64,000 bases of DNA from Massilia frigida (GCF_011682175.1 NZ_WHJG01000010.1:1-64000); one strand, 5' to 3'; shown: positions 45,023-54,989, numbered from the stretch's first letter. A program made the numbers and translations. The notes: a model not told the origin generated them from the sequence alone.

Positions 45023-48000
45023 ATATCAAAGAGACCTATCAGCTTTCCATGCTGGCCCGCGCCGCCTATACCGAATTCGCCGGATCGAGCATGTCCGAAG
45101 CCGATTTGCAAAGCAAAAGCAACCATATCGTCTTCGAGTTTGCCAGCGACGAGCACGCCAAGGAAGTGACGCAGCATTATTCGCTGGTCTACCATTATTC
45201 GGATGACTCGGGCTTTGCCGCTTCGGTGTTCCGGACCACGGCGACCGGCAAGCTGGTGATCGCCTTCCGCGGCACCGAACTGGCCAGCGCGACCTCGGGC
45301 GACTTGCGCGACCTCGCCGCCGATGTGGCCATCTTCCAGACCGGCCTGGCCGGCGCGCAAATTCTTGCACTCGCTACCTTTTATAAGAAGCTGTTCGCCG
45401 CCGACGGCGCCAAACTGCCCGCCGGCACCACCTTCGACGTCACCGGCGATTCGCTCGGCGGCCACCTGGCCACGGCGTTTACCGCCAGTCATCTGGAGAA
45501 CGTCGACAAGGCCGTCATTTTCGAAGCGCCCGGCATCAGCGTGCCGTATATCCTGCTCAACGGGAATACGCCATCCGCCGTGGGCGCAAAAATCACCCAT
45601 GTGTACGGCGACGCCGGTGTCGAGATCATTTCCGGTGCCGGAGGGATATTCACCAAGGCCCTTGGGCAGCAGCTGCCGGTCTTTATCGAGAACCAGCCAG
45701 TATCGAACCACAGTCTCGACTTGCTCAATCAATCGCTGGCCGTGGCTGAATTGCTGGAGCGGATGGACCCGGCGCTGACCCTGGTCGACGCGCGCAAGAT
45801 TCTTGACGCGGCCTCGCACAAGCCGCTCGAATCGCTGGAAAAAGTGGTGGACAGCTTGCGCACCATCCTCGCCGGCGCCGAGGTAGCGCCCACGCCGCCC
45901 GACCTGGTGTACGCTAACACCGCGGTCATGCAAACGGCGATCAATGAAGTGCGCACCAAGCTCAATGGCTCGCTGAAGCTGGTCAACCTGGTTGGCTTGA
46001 GCAGCGAGGCCATCGCCGCGCGCGCCAATGTACCCGGTTCGAGCGGCGAGGCGATCGCGATCCGCTACGCGCTGCGCGAAATGCTGCCGTTCGCCGTGGT
46101 GGGCGCCAACTATGCGCCCTTCAATAACGACGGCGAGCTCGATGTTTTCAACGAAGAAACCGGCAACGGCCAGCTGACCGAGAATTACCTGAAAGACCGG
46201 GCGGCGATGCTGGTGGCGGTGCTCGCCGATAACAAGACCGACGGTGCCGACACGCCGGCCGGCGACCGCCTGTTCCTCGATCTGAAGACCGACCGCCGCC
46301 TCACCCCTTCCTCCCTGAATCATAAGACCATCTTCGGCGCCGCTGCGGGCGACGCGCCCGGCTACAGCGAGGGCGACGACCACCTGTATGGCATGGCCGG
46401 CAACGATGTCCTGACGGGCGGCAAGGGCAAGGATTATATGGAAGGCGGCAGCGGCGACGACCAGCTCTCCGGTAGCGAGGGCAACGACACGCTCGACGGC
46501 GGCATCGGCGCCGACACGCTCGACGGCGGCGGCGATAACGACAAGCTGCTCGGCGGCAAGGGCAAGGATACCCTGATCGGGGGCGATGGCAACGATACCC
46601 TCGATGGCCAGGCCGATAACGATTCCCTGCAAGGCGGCAGCGGCAACGATGTGCTCAAGGGCGCCACCGACAAGTGGGATACCCAGGGTTCGGACACGCT
46701 CGAAGGCGGCGCCGGCTTCGACTTTTACCACACGGCCGGGGGCGACACCATCCGCGACAGCGATGGCCAGGGAACGGTACGTTTCGTGCGCCGCTATATC
46801 GATGGCGCCTGGCGCAAGAAGGGCGAGACGGTCTACTATTCGTGGGATAAAAAGATCTCCTACACCCAGCAGGGCTCGACCCTGCTGGTCAAGGGCCCGG
46901 AGGGCGCGCTGACCATCGAGAACTGGTCCAACGGCCAGCTCGAGATCTATCTGTCGGAAACCGACAAGGAAGTGCCGACCAAGCCGCCGTTCGATCCGAA
47001 CCGCACCCGCGCCCGCGTCGATCCACTGGTGCTGGACCTGAACCACGATGGCCTGATCAATTCGGTCGGCTCCGACCAGTCGAGCGTGTACTTCGATTTC
47101 AACAGCGATGCGATCGCCGAGCGCACCGGCTGGATCAGCCCGGCGGACGGCATGCTGGTGTCCGACGAAAACAAGAACCGCTTCGTCGACAATCTGTCCG
47201 AGCTGTTCGGCAATGCCCAGGAAGATGGTTTCAGTAGCCTGAAGCGCCGTTTCGACGGCAACCTCGACGGCGTGATCGACCGCCGCGACGCCAAGTTCAG
47301 CGAACTGCTGGTCTGGCAGGATGCCAACCAGGATGGCATTTCCCAGGCCGGCGAGCTGAAAACGCTGGACCAGCTGGGCATCACCGCGATCGGCACCGAA
47401 TCGGCCAAGGTGGCCATCGCCAGCAACGATAACCGCATCATCGCCCAGGGCGAGTTTGTCCAGGATGGCCAGGCCCGGCTGGTGGCCGATATCGAGCTGG
47501 CGGTCAACTTTGCGCTGACCGATTCGAATCCGGCCCGCCATCTGGACGAACAGCTCGAACTCGACAGCGAGGTGGCGATGCTGCCGCGCCTGCGCGGTTT
47601 CGGCGCCGTGCGCGACCTGTCGTATGCGATCCAGGAAAACCTGGAGTTGCGCGCCTATGTCAGCGCGCTGGCCGGGAGCGGCAAGGCCGCCGTCAGCGAC
47701 GAGATCGACCAGTTGATGGCCAAGTGGACCGGCCTGGACGCGGCCTATGTGCGCCAGGGCCGCGTGCGCAGTGGCGAACTGAGCACCATGGACAAGGTGT
47801 GGATGCTCGAATCGCTGGCGGGCGTCGATATCAGCAAGAAACTCATCGAAAGCAATTCCTTCTATACGCCCTGGCGCACCACCTTCGACGAGAGCTATAT
47901 CGCCGAACGCTTCGGCTTCATCGCCGACCGCATGGCGCTCAGTTTTTCCGCCCAGGCCTTCGACAAGGGCTGGCTCGATGGCGTGTTTTACTCGGTCGAC

Positions 48001-51000
48001 CAGGACCGTTTCGATGCCTTCGATCCGGCGCGCCTGAACAACAGCCTGGCGCTGAAACTGGCGCAAAGCACCAGCTACGACGATACCGTGAGCATGGCGC
48101 GCCTGCTGGCGCGCCTGCAAGCGGACGGTGCGCCGCTCGAGGTCGAACGTTTGCGCGCGATCGGCGCGCAACTGCCGTATCCGACGCCGGTGGGCTATGC
48201 GCTGGACGGCGGCATGCTCCTGGGCAACCGCGGCAAGAATGTGCTGCAAGGTGAAGCCCAGCGCGGCGACTGGATCGATGGCGGGGCCGGCAACGATACC
48301 TTGAGCGGCCTCGGCGGCAACGACTTGCTGCACGGCGGCAAGGGCGACGACTTGCTCGAAGGCGGCGCCGGCGCCGATGTCTATCTGTACGAACGCGGCG
48401 ATGGCCATGAAATCATCCATGACCAGGACAATGGCGACCAGACCATCGACACCCTGCGCCTGGGCGCCGGTTTCCTGCCGGGCGCCACCCAGGCGCGCCG
48501 CGTCGGCACCGACCTGGTGCTGCGCTTTAGCGAGGAAGAATCGGTCACGGTGCGCCAGTTCTTCCACAACGATGCCTTGGGTTACCTGCAAATCGAGCGC
48601 GTCGAGTTCCAGGATGGCACGCTGTGGGAGATCGACAAGATCAAGGCCATGGTGCTGGTGGCCACCGCCGGCGACGAGGCGCTGTACGGCTATGCCGCCA
48701 GCGCTGACGTCCTGAGCGGGCTGGCCGGCAACGATACGCTCGATGGCCGGGGCGGCAACGATACCTTGCACGGCGGGACGGGCGACGACATGCTCGAAGG
48801 CGGCGGCGGCAACGATGTGTTCCTGTTCAACCGCGCCGATGGCAGCGATGCGATCCATACCTACGAGCCCGGCGCCGGCAAGCTGGTCACGCTGCGCCTG
48901 GGCGCCGGCCTGACCCCGGCCGGCACCGTGGCGCGGCGCGAAGGCGCCAGCCTGGTGTTGGCCTTCGGCGGCGCCGATAAGGTGACGATCAAGGATTACT
49001 TCTACCGCGATGGCGCCGGCGGCAACGAGGTCGACCAGATCGTTTTCGCCGACCAGACCGTGTGGTCGGTGGCCAAGGTCAAGACCCTGGTCGGCATCGC
49101 CACCGAACAGGCCGACGCCATCTACGGTTACGAGATCAACGAAGCCCTGGCCGGCCTGGCCGGCAATGACACCATCTTCGGCTACGGCGGCGACGATACC
49201 CTCGAAGGCGGGCGCGGTGACGATGTGCTCGACGGCAGCATCGGCAGCGACGTGTATGTCTTCAAGCGCGGCGATGGACGCGATACCATCACCGACAACA
49301 ATGGCTGGTATGCCGACGGCATGGTCGATGTGCTGCGCCTGGGCAGCGGCATCAGCGCTTCGACCACGCTCGCGCGCCACGTCGGCGACGATCTGGTGCT
49401 CGATTTCGGCAGCGGCGACAGCGTCAAGGTCAACGGCTTCTTTACCTACGACACGCAGCTCGTCACCCAGCTCGAACGGATCGAATTTGCCGACGGGGTG
49501 GTGTGGGACGCGGCCGCGGTCAAGCAGCGCGTGCTGGCGCCGACCGACCAGGCCGACCTGCTGGCCGGTTTCCCCGGCGACGACAGCATTGCCGGCGCCG
49601 GCGGCAACGATACCTTGCTCGGTGGCGCGGGGCACGACAGCTTGAACGGCGGCGCCGGCAACGACAGCCTGGCGGGCGGCGCCGGCGACGATGTCTTGCA
49701 GGGCGGGGCGGGCGACGATCTGCTCGACGGTGCCGGTGGCGCCGACCTGTACCAGTTCGCGGGCGGCGATGGCAAGGATGTGCTGCGCGACACGGAAAGC
49801 ACGGAGGGCGAGGTCGATGTGCTGCGCTTCGGCGCCAATGTGACGGTGGCCAACACCAGCGCCCAGCGGGTCGGCAATGCGCTGGTGCTCAGCGTGGGCG
49901 GCGGCGCCGACACGGTGACGATCGAAGACTATTTCAATGGCCAGCGCAACCGGGTCGAGCGCATCGAATTTGCCGGCGGCGAGCTGTGGGACGTGGCCGA
50001 GGTCAAGCGCCGCGTGCTGCTCGGCACGGGCGGCAACGATCAACTCACGGGCTACGAGACGGCCGACCAGCTCGCTGGCGCGGGCGGCAACGATAGCTTG
50101 TCCGGCTATGGCGGCGCCGATGCGCTCGATGGCGGCAGCGGCGACGATCAGCTGTCCGGCGAGGAGGGCGACGACACGCTCGACGGTGGCGCCGGCAACG
50201 ATAGCCTGATGGGCGGCGCGGGCAACGACGTGTTCCTGTTCGGCAGCGGCGGCGGCCAGGACCTGGTCAGTGAATATGACAATACGCCCGGCAAGACCGA
50301 CACGATCCGCCTTGGCGCCGGGGTCACCCCCGCCGGCGTGCGCATCGCCCGCGTCAATGACGACTTGCAGCTGCAATTGAAAGGCAGCGGCGACAGCCTG
50401 AGCGTACCGGGATTTTTCGAAAAGGAAGCGGGCACCGGGCGCCGCATCGAGCAGATTGCGTTCCAGGACGGCACGCTGTGGAACCTGGCCGCGATCCTCG
50501 AACAGGCTTTGCTGCCGACCGAAGGCAATGACCTCATTGCCGGCTACACCAAGGCCGACAGCATCAATGGCGCCGGCGGCGACGACCGCATCGATGGCGG
50601 CGATGGCGCCGATACGCTGGGCGGCGGTGCCGGCCACGATCTGCTGCTGGGCCAGGCGGGCGACGACCAGCTGCGCGGCGACGCCGGCAACGACACGCTC
50701 GACGGCGGCCTGGGCGACGACAGCGCCAGCGGCGGCGCCGGCGACGACCTGTACCTGGCGCAAAGCACGGCCGACGTCGTGCTCGAACTGCCGGGCGAAG
50801 GCATGGACACGGTGCGCGCCTCGGTCAGCACGACCTTGCCGGCGAACGTAGAGATCCTGGAGCTCGACGCGCTCGCCGGCGCCGCCGACGGCATCGGCAA
50901 TGCGCTCGCCAACACCCTGCTTGGCAATGCCTCGGTCAATGCCCTCGATGGCGGCGCCGGCGACGACTGGCTCGACGGCGGGGCTGGCAACGATGTGCTC

Positions 51001-54000
51001 ATCGGCGGCCTGGGCAACGATGTCTTCATCGTCGACGCCAGCACCGACCTGGCGGTCGAAGCGGCGGGCGAGGGCCAGGACACGGTCAGGGCCAGCGCCA
51101 CGTTTGCGCTGGGGGACAACATCGAAACGCTGGTGCTGGAAAACACCGGTGCCATCGACGGGCGCGGCAATGCGCTCGCCAACCGCCTCACCGGCAATCA
51201 TTACGACAACCGCCTCGATGGCGCTGCCGGTGCCGATACGCTCGATGGCGGGCAGGGCAACGACTATTACGTGGTCGATACCCTGGCCGACCAGATCGTC
51301 GAAGCTGGCGAGGCCGGCTTCGATACCGTCGAAACCGGCCTGAGCTACACCCTGGCGAGCGACCTCGAAGGCCTGGTCCTGACCGGCAGCCTGGATGTCG
51401 ATGGCAGCGGCAACGAGGCCGGCAATACCTTGCGCGGCAACGAGGGCAATAACCGCCTCGATGGCGGCGCCGGCGCCGACACCATGAGCGGCGGGCTTGG
51501 CAACGATACCTACCTGACCGACAGCGAGAGCGACGAGGTCAACGAAGCGCTCGACGAGGGTACCGACACCATCATCCGCAGCTACGACACGACCTATATC
51601 CTGGCCAACGGTGTCGACAACCTGACCCTGGTGGGCGAGGCGGTGCGCGGCAACGGCAACGAGCTCGATAACCTCATCACCGGCAACGATGCCGACAACA
51701 ACCTGCTGGGACTGGAGGGCAACGATACCCTGATCGGCGGCCTGGGCAAGGATGCCATGTTTGGCCGCGAAGGGCTGGACTTGCTGGTCGGCGGGGCGGG
51801 TGACGATTACTACGAAGTCGACGATGAGGGCGACCGCATCGAGGAGCTGGCCGGCCAGGGCGACGACTTCGTGCGCGCCAATCTCAGCTGGACCCTGGGC
51901 GAGAACCTCGAACGCCTGGCGCTCAACGGCGACGAGGCATTCACCGCCACCGGCAACGCACTGGCCAACGGCCTGTGGGGCAACGCTGGCAATAACGTGC
52001 TCACCGGCGCCAAGGGTAGCGATTACCTCGACGGCGGCGCCGGCGACGACGTGTATGTGTTCGAGAAGGGCGATGGCAAGGACACCATCAAGAATACCGA
52101 TATCGCGGGCGCCATCGATATCCTGCGCTTCGGCGCCGGCATCCTGGAAACCGATGTATCGGCCATGAAGCAGGGCAACGACGTGTTCCTGATGCTCAAG
52201 GGCGGCACCGACCAGGTGGCCCTGATGGGCTACTTCGCCACCGGCCAGGATGGCAACGGCGCCGCCACCGACGGCAAGCTCGACAAGATCGCCTTCGCCG
52301 GCGGCGCGGTGTGGGACCAGGCCAAAGTCCAGCTGATGCTCGACCGGGCCGGCAGCAACAGCCCGCCGACGGTCAAGAGCTATCTGCCGACCTTGCAGGC
52401 CAAGGCCAATACCCTGTTCAGCTACACGGTGCCGGTCGATACCGTGACCGACCCGGACGCGTGGGATACGGTCACCTACAGCGTCAAGATGGCCGGCGGC
52501 GCGGCGCTGCCTTCCTGGCTGAGGTTCGACCCGGTGACGCGCGTGCTGTCGGGGACGCCAGCGGCCGGCAATATCGGCACGCTCCAGTTCCAGCTGTGGG
52601 GCACCGACAGCGCCGGCAATGGCGCCGGGCAAGGCGTCAACCTGGTGGTCGGCGCAGCCAACCGGGCCCCGGTGCTGGCCGCGCCGCTGGCCGACCAGGC
52701 CGCGTCGCCGGGCACGCCGTTCGCCTGGACCGTGCCTTCGGCAGCGTTTACCGATCCGGATGCGGGCGACAAGCTCGCTTACACGGCCACCCTGGCCGAC
52801 GGCGGCGCACTGCCGGCCTGGCTGGCTTTCAATCCGGCCACGCGCGCCTTCAGCGGCACGCCGCCGGCCAGCGGCACCGTCAGCGTGCGCCTGGCCGCCA
52901 CCGACAGCGGCAGCCTGAGCGTGTCCGACGTGTTCGACCTGGTGGTCAGCGTGAAGAACCAGGTGCTCAACGGTAGCGCGAATGCCGACCTGCTCAACGG
53001 TGGCGCCGGCAACGATAGCCTCAATGGCCTGGGCGGCAACGATACCCTCAACGGCGGCGCCGGCGACGACCGGCTCGATGGCGGCGCGGGGGCGGACAAG
53101 CTCGCCGGCGGCACCGGCAACGATATGTACGTGCTCGACAACAGCACCGACAGCGTCACCGAAAACGCCGGCGAAGGCATGGACCAGGTGTTCTCCGGCG
53201 TGACCCATGCGCTCGGCCCCAACGTCGAAGCGCTGAGCCTGACGGGCACCCTGCTCATCAATGGCAGCGGCAACCTGCTCGACAACCTGATTATCGGCAA
53301 TAGCGCCGCCAATGTCCTGGCCGGTGCGGACGGCAACGATATCCTGCAGGGCGGGGAGGGCGCCGATACCTTGAACGACACGGTCGGCAAGAACGTGTTC
53401 GATGGCGGCGCCGGCATCGATAGCCTGACCGGTGGCAGCGGCAACGAGCTGTTCATCGGCGGCACCGGCAACGACAGCATCGTCACCTCGACTGGCGCCG
53501 ACATCATTGCGTTTAACCGCGGCGATGGCCAGGATACGGTCGCGGCCAGCAGCGGCAAGGACAACACGCTGTCGCTGGGCAAAGGTGTCAAGTATGCGGA
53601 CTTGCTGTTCAAGAAGGCCGGCAACGATCTGGTGCTGGTCACCGGGACCAGCGAGCAGCTCAGCTTCAAGGATTGGTACCTGAGTGCCAACAACCGCAAC
53701 GTGGCCAATCTGCAGGTGGTGATCGAGGGCACCAGCGACTACAACGCGGCATCGGCCAGTGCGATCAACAACAAGAAGATCGAGCGCTTCAATTTCGATG
53801 GGCTGGCAACGGCCTTCGACCAGGCGCGCCAGGCCAATCCGGCCTTGACCAGCTGGGCCTTGTCGTCCTCGCTGCTGGGCTTTCACCTGGGCGGCAGCGA
53901 TACGGCGGCCATCGGCGGCGACCTGGCTTACCAGTACGCCAAAAATGGCAATCTGGCGGCCTTGTCGCTGGCGCCGGCGGACGCCTTGCTGGCGGCGGCG

Positions 54001-54072
54001 CCATTCGGTGCGGCGGTCCAGAACTTGCAGGCCGGTAGCGCCTTGCAGGACTTGACGCCACGGCTGGCGTAA
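45019..54072 (+). CDS. Giant RTX protein with N-terminal lipase-like domain
   Basis: A 3017-residue protein starting with GTG. Residues about 1-230 form a class 3 lipase-like alpha/beta hydrolase with the nucleophile S145 in GDSLGG. A helical stretch follows (about 230-440), then a first RTX block (455-560) and an EF-hand-like domain (DLNHDGLINS near 673, DANQDG near 775). A long array (1075-2350) alternates glycine-rich nonapeptide repeats with two kinds of spacer module, and two cadherin/He-PIG-like domains follow (2450-2648). Last come a further RTX block (2655-2850) and a C-terminal type I secretion signal region. It needs calcium to fold outside the cell. No ABC exporter, HlyD-like or TolC gene is visible here. 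Confidence 0.9.
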   Translation: MNIKETYQLSMLARAAYTEFAGSSMSEADLQSKSNHIVFEFASDEHAKEVTQHYSLVYHYSDDSGFAASVFRTTATGKLVIAFRGTELASATSGDLRDLAADVAIFQTGLAGAQILALATFYKKLFAADGAKLPAGTTFDVTGDSLGGHLATAFTASHLENVDKAVIFEAPGISVPYILLNGNTPSAVGAKITHVYGDAGVEIISGAGGIFTKALGQQLPVFIENQPVSNHSLDLLNQSLAVAELLERMDPALTLVDARKILDAASHKPLESLEKVVDSLRTILAGAEVAPTPPDLVYANTAVMQTAINEVRTKLNGSLKLVNLVGLSSEAIAARANVPGSSGEAIAIRYALREMLPFAVVGANYAPFNNDGELDVFNEETGNGQLTENYLKDRAAMLVAVLADNKTDGADTPAGDRLFLDLKTDRRLTPSSLNHKTIFGAAAGDAPGYSEGDDHLYGMAGNDVLTGGKGKDYMEGGSGDDQLSGSEGNDTLDGGIGADTLDGGGDNDKLLGGKGKDTLIGGDGNDTLDGQADNDSLQGGSGNDVLKGATDKWDTQGSDTLEGGAGFDFYHTAGGDTIRDSDGQGTVRFVRRYIDGAWRKKGETVYYSWDKKISYTQQGSTLLVKGPEGALTIENWSNGQLEIYLSETDKEVPTKPPFDPNRTRARVDPLVLDLNHDGLINSVGSDQSSVYFDFNSDAIAERTGWISPADGMLVSDENKNRFVDNLSELFGNAQEDGFSSLKRRFDGNLDGVIDRRDAKFSELLVWQDANQDGISQAGELKTLDQLGITAIGTESAKVAIASNDNRIIAQGEFVQDGQARLVADIELAVNFALTDSNPARHLDEQLELDSEVAMLPRLRGFGAVRDLSYAIQENLELRAYVSALAGSGKAAVSDEIDQLMAKWTGLDAAYVRQGRVRSGELSTMDKVWMLESLAGVDISKKLIESNSFYTPWRTTFDESYIAERFGFIADRMALSFSAQAFDKGWLDGVFYSVDQDRFDAFDPARLNNSLALKLAQSTSYDDTVSMARLLARLQADGAPLEVERLRAIGAQLPYPTPVGYALDGGMLLGNRGKNVLQGEAQRGDWIDGGAGNDTLSGLGGNDLLHGGKGDDLLEGGAGADVYLYERGDGHEIIHDQDNGDQTIDTLRLGAGFLPGATQARRVGTDLVLRFSEEESVTVRQFFHNDALGYLQIERVEFQDGTLWEIDKIKAMVLVATAGDEALYGYAASADVLSGLAGNDTLDGRGGNDTLHGGTGDDMLEGGGGNDVFLFNRADGSDAIHTYEPGAGKLVTLRLGAGLTPAGTVARREGASLVLAFGGADKVTIKDYFYRDGAGGNEVDQIVFADQTVWSVAKVKTLVGIATEQADAIYGYEINEALAGLAGNDTIFGYGGDDTLEGGRGDDVLDGSIGSDVYVFKRGDGRDTITDNNGWYADGMVDVLRLGSGISASTTLARHVGDDLVLDFGSGDSVKVNGFFTYDTQLVTQLERIEFADGVVWDAAAVKQRVLAPTDQADLLAGFPGDDSIAGAGGNDTLLGGAGHDSLNGGAGNDSLAGGAGDDVLQGGAGDDLLDGAGGADLYQFAGGDGKDVLRDTESTEGEVDVLRFGANVTVANTSAQRVGNALVLSVGGGADTVTIEDYFNGQRNRVERIEFAGGELWDVAEVKRRVLLGTGGNDQLTGYETADQLAGAGGNDSLSGYGGADALDGGSGDDQLSGEEGDDTLDGGAGNDSLMGGAGNDVFLFGSGGGQDLVSEYDNTPGKTDTIRLGAGVTPAGVRIARVNDDLQLQLKGSGDSLSVPGFFEKEAGTGRRIEQIAFQDGTLWNLAAILEQALLPTEGNDLIAGYTKADSINGAGGDDRIDGGDGADTLGGGAGHDLLLGQAGDDQLRGDAGNDTLDGGLGDDSASGGAGDDLYLAQSTADVVLELPGEGMDTVRASVSTTLPANVEILELDALAGAADGIGNALANTLLGNASVNALDGGAGDDWLDGGAGNDVLIGGLGNDVFIVDASTDLAVEAAGEGQDTVRASATFALGDNIETLVLENTGAIDGRGNALANRLTGNHYDNRLDGAAGADTLDGGQGNDYYVVDTLADQIVEAGEAGFDTVETGLSYTLASDLEGLVLTGSLDVDGSGNEAGNTLRGNEGNNRLDGGAGADTMSGGLGNDTYLTDSESDEVNEALDEGTDTIIRSYDTTYILANGVDNLTLVGEAVRGNGNELDNLITGNDADNNLLGLEGNDTLIGGLGKDAMFGREGLDLLVGGAGDDYYEVDDEGDRIEELAGQGDDFVRANLSWTLGENLERLALNGDEAFTATGNALANGLWGNAGNNVLTGAKGSDYLDGGAGDDVYVFEKGDGKDTIKNTDIAGAIDILRFGAGILETDVSAMKQGNDVFLMLKGGTDQVALMGYFATGQDGNGAATDGKLDKIAFAGGAVWDQAKVQLMLDRAGSNSPPTVKSYLPTLQAKANTLFSYTVPVDTVTDPDAWDTVTYSVKMAGGAALPSWLRFDPVTRVLSGTPAAGNIGTLQFQLWGTDSAGNGAGQGVNLVVGAANRAPVLAAPLADQAASPGTPFAWTVPSAAFTDPDAGDKLAYTATLADGGALPAWLAFNPATRAFSGTPPASGTVSVRLAATDSGSLSVSDVFDLVVSVKNQVLNGSANADLLNGGAGNDSLNGLGGNDTLNGGAGDDRLDGGAGADKLAGGTGNDMYVLDNSTDSVTENAGEGMDQVFSGVTHALGPNVEALSLTGTLLINGSGNLLDNLIIGNSAANVLAGADGNDILQGGEGADTLNDTVGKNVFDGGAGIDSLTGGSGNELFIGGTGNDSIVTSTGADIIAFNRGDGQDTVAASSGKDNTLSLGKGVKYADLLFKKAGNDLVLVTGTSEQLSFKDWYLSANNRNVANLQVVIEGTSDYNAASASAINNKKIERFNFDGLATAFDQARQANPALTSWALSSSLLGFHLGGSDTAAIGGDLAYQYAKNGNLAALSLAPADALLAAAPFGAAVQNLQAGSALQDLTPRLA
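46370..46690 (+). repeat. First RTX nonapeptide block
   Basis: About 10 calcium-binding repeats of the GGxGxDxLx type lie directly after the helical region behind the lipase-like domain (for example GNDVLTGGKGKD and GGDGNDTLDG). At DNA level this is a run of GGC-GGC/AAC-GAT units that also gives long open frames on the opposite strand. Confidence 0.9.
48270..50760 (+). repeat. RTX array alternating with HCBP-related spacer modules
   Basis: Five blocks of RTX nonapeptides alternate with a spacer of about 100 residues. Each spacer has the pattern LRLGAGI...LVLxFGxGDSVTVxxFF...IExIxFADGxxWxxAxVK, as in haemolysin-type calcium-binding related domains. The first three spacers are the closest to one another. 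Two more, more diverged, occur near 52100-52330 and 53560-53720. Confidence 0.85.
50780..52060 (+). repeat. RTX array with second type of spacer (GEGxDTVRAS modules)
   Basis: Five consecutive modules of about 85-100 residues follow the pattern VVDxxxDxVxExxGEGxDTVxAxxxxTLxxNxExLxLxGxxxxxGxGNxxxNxLxGNxxxNxLDGGxGxD. The spacing and spacer type differ from the preceding array, so the gene has been built from at least two kinds of duplicated block. A sixth copy lies at about 53110-53310 after the He-PIG-like domains. Confidence 0.85.
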
Positions 54073-54130
54073 CGGTGCGGCGCCGGACATCATGTCCGGC
54101 GCCTGCCGCATGACACGGGCTGGAAAAACA

Positions 54131-54161
54131 AAAAGCCCCGGTTGTGACACCGGGGCTTTTT
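54131..54161. terminator. Perfect bidirectional terminator
   Basis: A perfect 12-bp stem (54131-54142 and 54149-54160, AAAAGCCCCGGT) with a six-base loop has T runs on both exits. It lies between the RTX gene (+) and the convergent SWIB gene (-) and should stop both. Confidence 0.9.
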
Positions 54162-54191
54162 GTAATCAGGCTTGGACGAGCAATCTGTTTT

Positions 54192-54605
54192 TTATTTCAG
54201 ATGGTCGGAAATGAGTTTGGTCATTTCAAACATCGATACCTGTGCTTTGCCGCCAAAAACTGCTTTGAGCTTGTCGTCGGCATTGATCATGCGGCGGTTG
54301 GCCGCGTCTTGCAGATCGAGCTTCTTGATGTAGTCCCAGACTTTCTTGGTGACTTCGGTGCGTGGCAGCGGCGTTGCGCCAACCACGGCTGCCAGGACGG
54401 CGGACGGAGTCATCGCCTTCATGAAAGCGGCGTTCGGCTTGCGTGGGGCTGCTGCAGGTTTTTTTGCGGCTGCTGCTTTTGGTGCGGCTGCAGCTTTTGC
54501 TGGAGCAGCTTTCTTCGCTGCTGCTGGCTTTGCCGCTGCGGCCGGCTTAGCTGCGGCGGCCTTTTTTGCTGGCGCTGCTGCTGGGGTTTTTTTGGCTGTT
54601 GCCAT
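54192..54605 (-). CDS. SWIB-domain protein with alanine/lysine-rich tail
   Basis: About 137 residues from the ATG at 54603-54605, with GGAGG seven bases upstream. Residues about 5-58 are a low-complexity AAAKPAAAKKAAP tail like histone H1 C-termini. Residues 60-137 form a SWIB/MDM2 domain (PNAAFMKAMTPSAVLAAVVG, VTKKVWDYIKKLDLQDAANRRMINADDKLKAVFG). Small bacterial SWIB proteins are thought to act as nucleoid-associated proteins, and Chlamydia has SWIB proteins in several contexts. The tail is expected to bind DNA. It is monocistronic and convergent with the RTX gene. Confidence 0.88.
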   Translation of the reverse strand: MATAKKTPAAAPAKKAAAAKPAAAAKPAAAKKAAPAKAAAAPKAAAAKKPAAAPRKPNAAFMKAMTPSAVLAAVVGATPLPRTEVTKKVWDYIKKLDLQDAANRRMINADDKLKAVFGGKAQVSMFEMTKLISDHLK

Positions 54606-54989
54606 CTTCAAGCCTCCTTAACGAACACATGGGAAATTGCGCAATTCATCGCACGGCTTATATTGGTGGGGATTTACCGATGACGCAAGTGTTTTTCAAG
54701 AATTTTTCGGCGTTTTCATAGGGAAAAGCCAGAACTACGGCCCGGAAGGCGGTTTTTGATGGGGCGGGGGATGGTGCAGGGGGATTGTGCCCGGAACCGG
54801 TGAGTCGTCGGTCCCGCCACTGGCGGAACCGACTTCCCGCGCCAAGGCGGCACTCGGCGGGAACGCATGCGTTCCCCCCAAGTTAGCGGATCAGCGACGA
54901 ACTTGGGCCCCCGCCGAGTGCCGCCTTGGCGCGGGGGCGACGGTTTCAGGGGCGTCGGTCGGAAGAAACGATGTGGAGACGAGGTGCGC
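54606..54989. other. 384-base intergenic region upstream of the SWIB gene
   Basis: The part next to the SWIB start (54606-54720) is A/T-richer than the neighbourhood and should hold its promoter. The part 54790-54960 is filled by a long palindromic unit described separately. Nothing else is seen; no credible ORF. Confidence 0.5.
54808..54935. repeat. Long REP-like palindrome, copy 5
   Basis: A short hairpin of the REP family (54808-54832, CCGCC/GGCGG core) is followed by a perfect 26-bp inverted repeat (54836-54861 and 54910-54935). Its loop itself contains GAACGCATGCGTTC and a second inverted pair (AAGTT near 54880 and AACTT near 54900). The whole can fold into one long branched stem. It resembles a REP doublet (REPIN). 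Confidence 0.8.

Noticed and set aside
44941-54150. A 3069-codon open frame on the minus strand opposite the RTX gene
   Set aside because: It follows from the GC-rich GGC/GAC repeat codons of the RTX gene read in antisense. It has no domain, no ribosome-binding site and a composition of repeated Ala/Val/Gly/Asp without known family, whereas the plus frame has a full RTX architecture.
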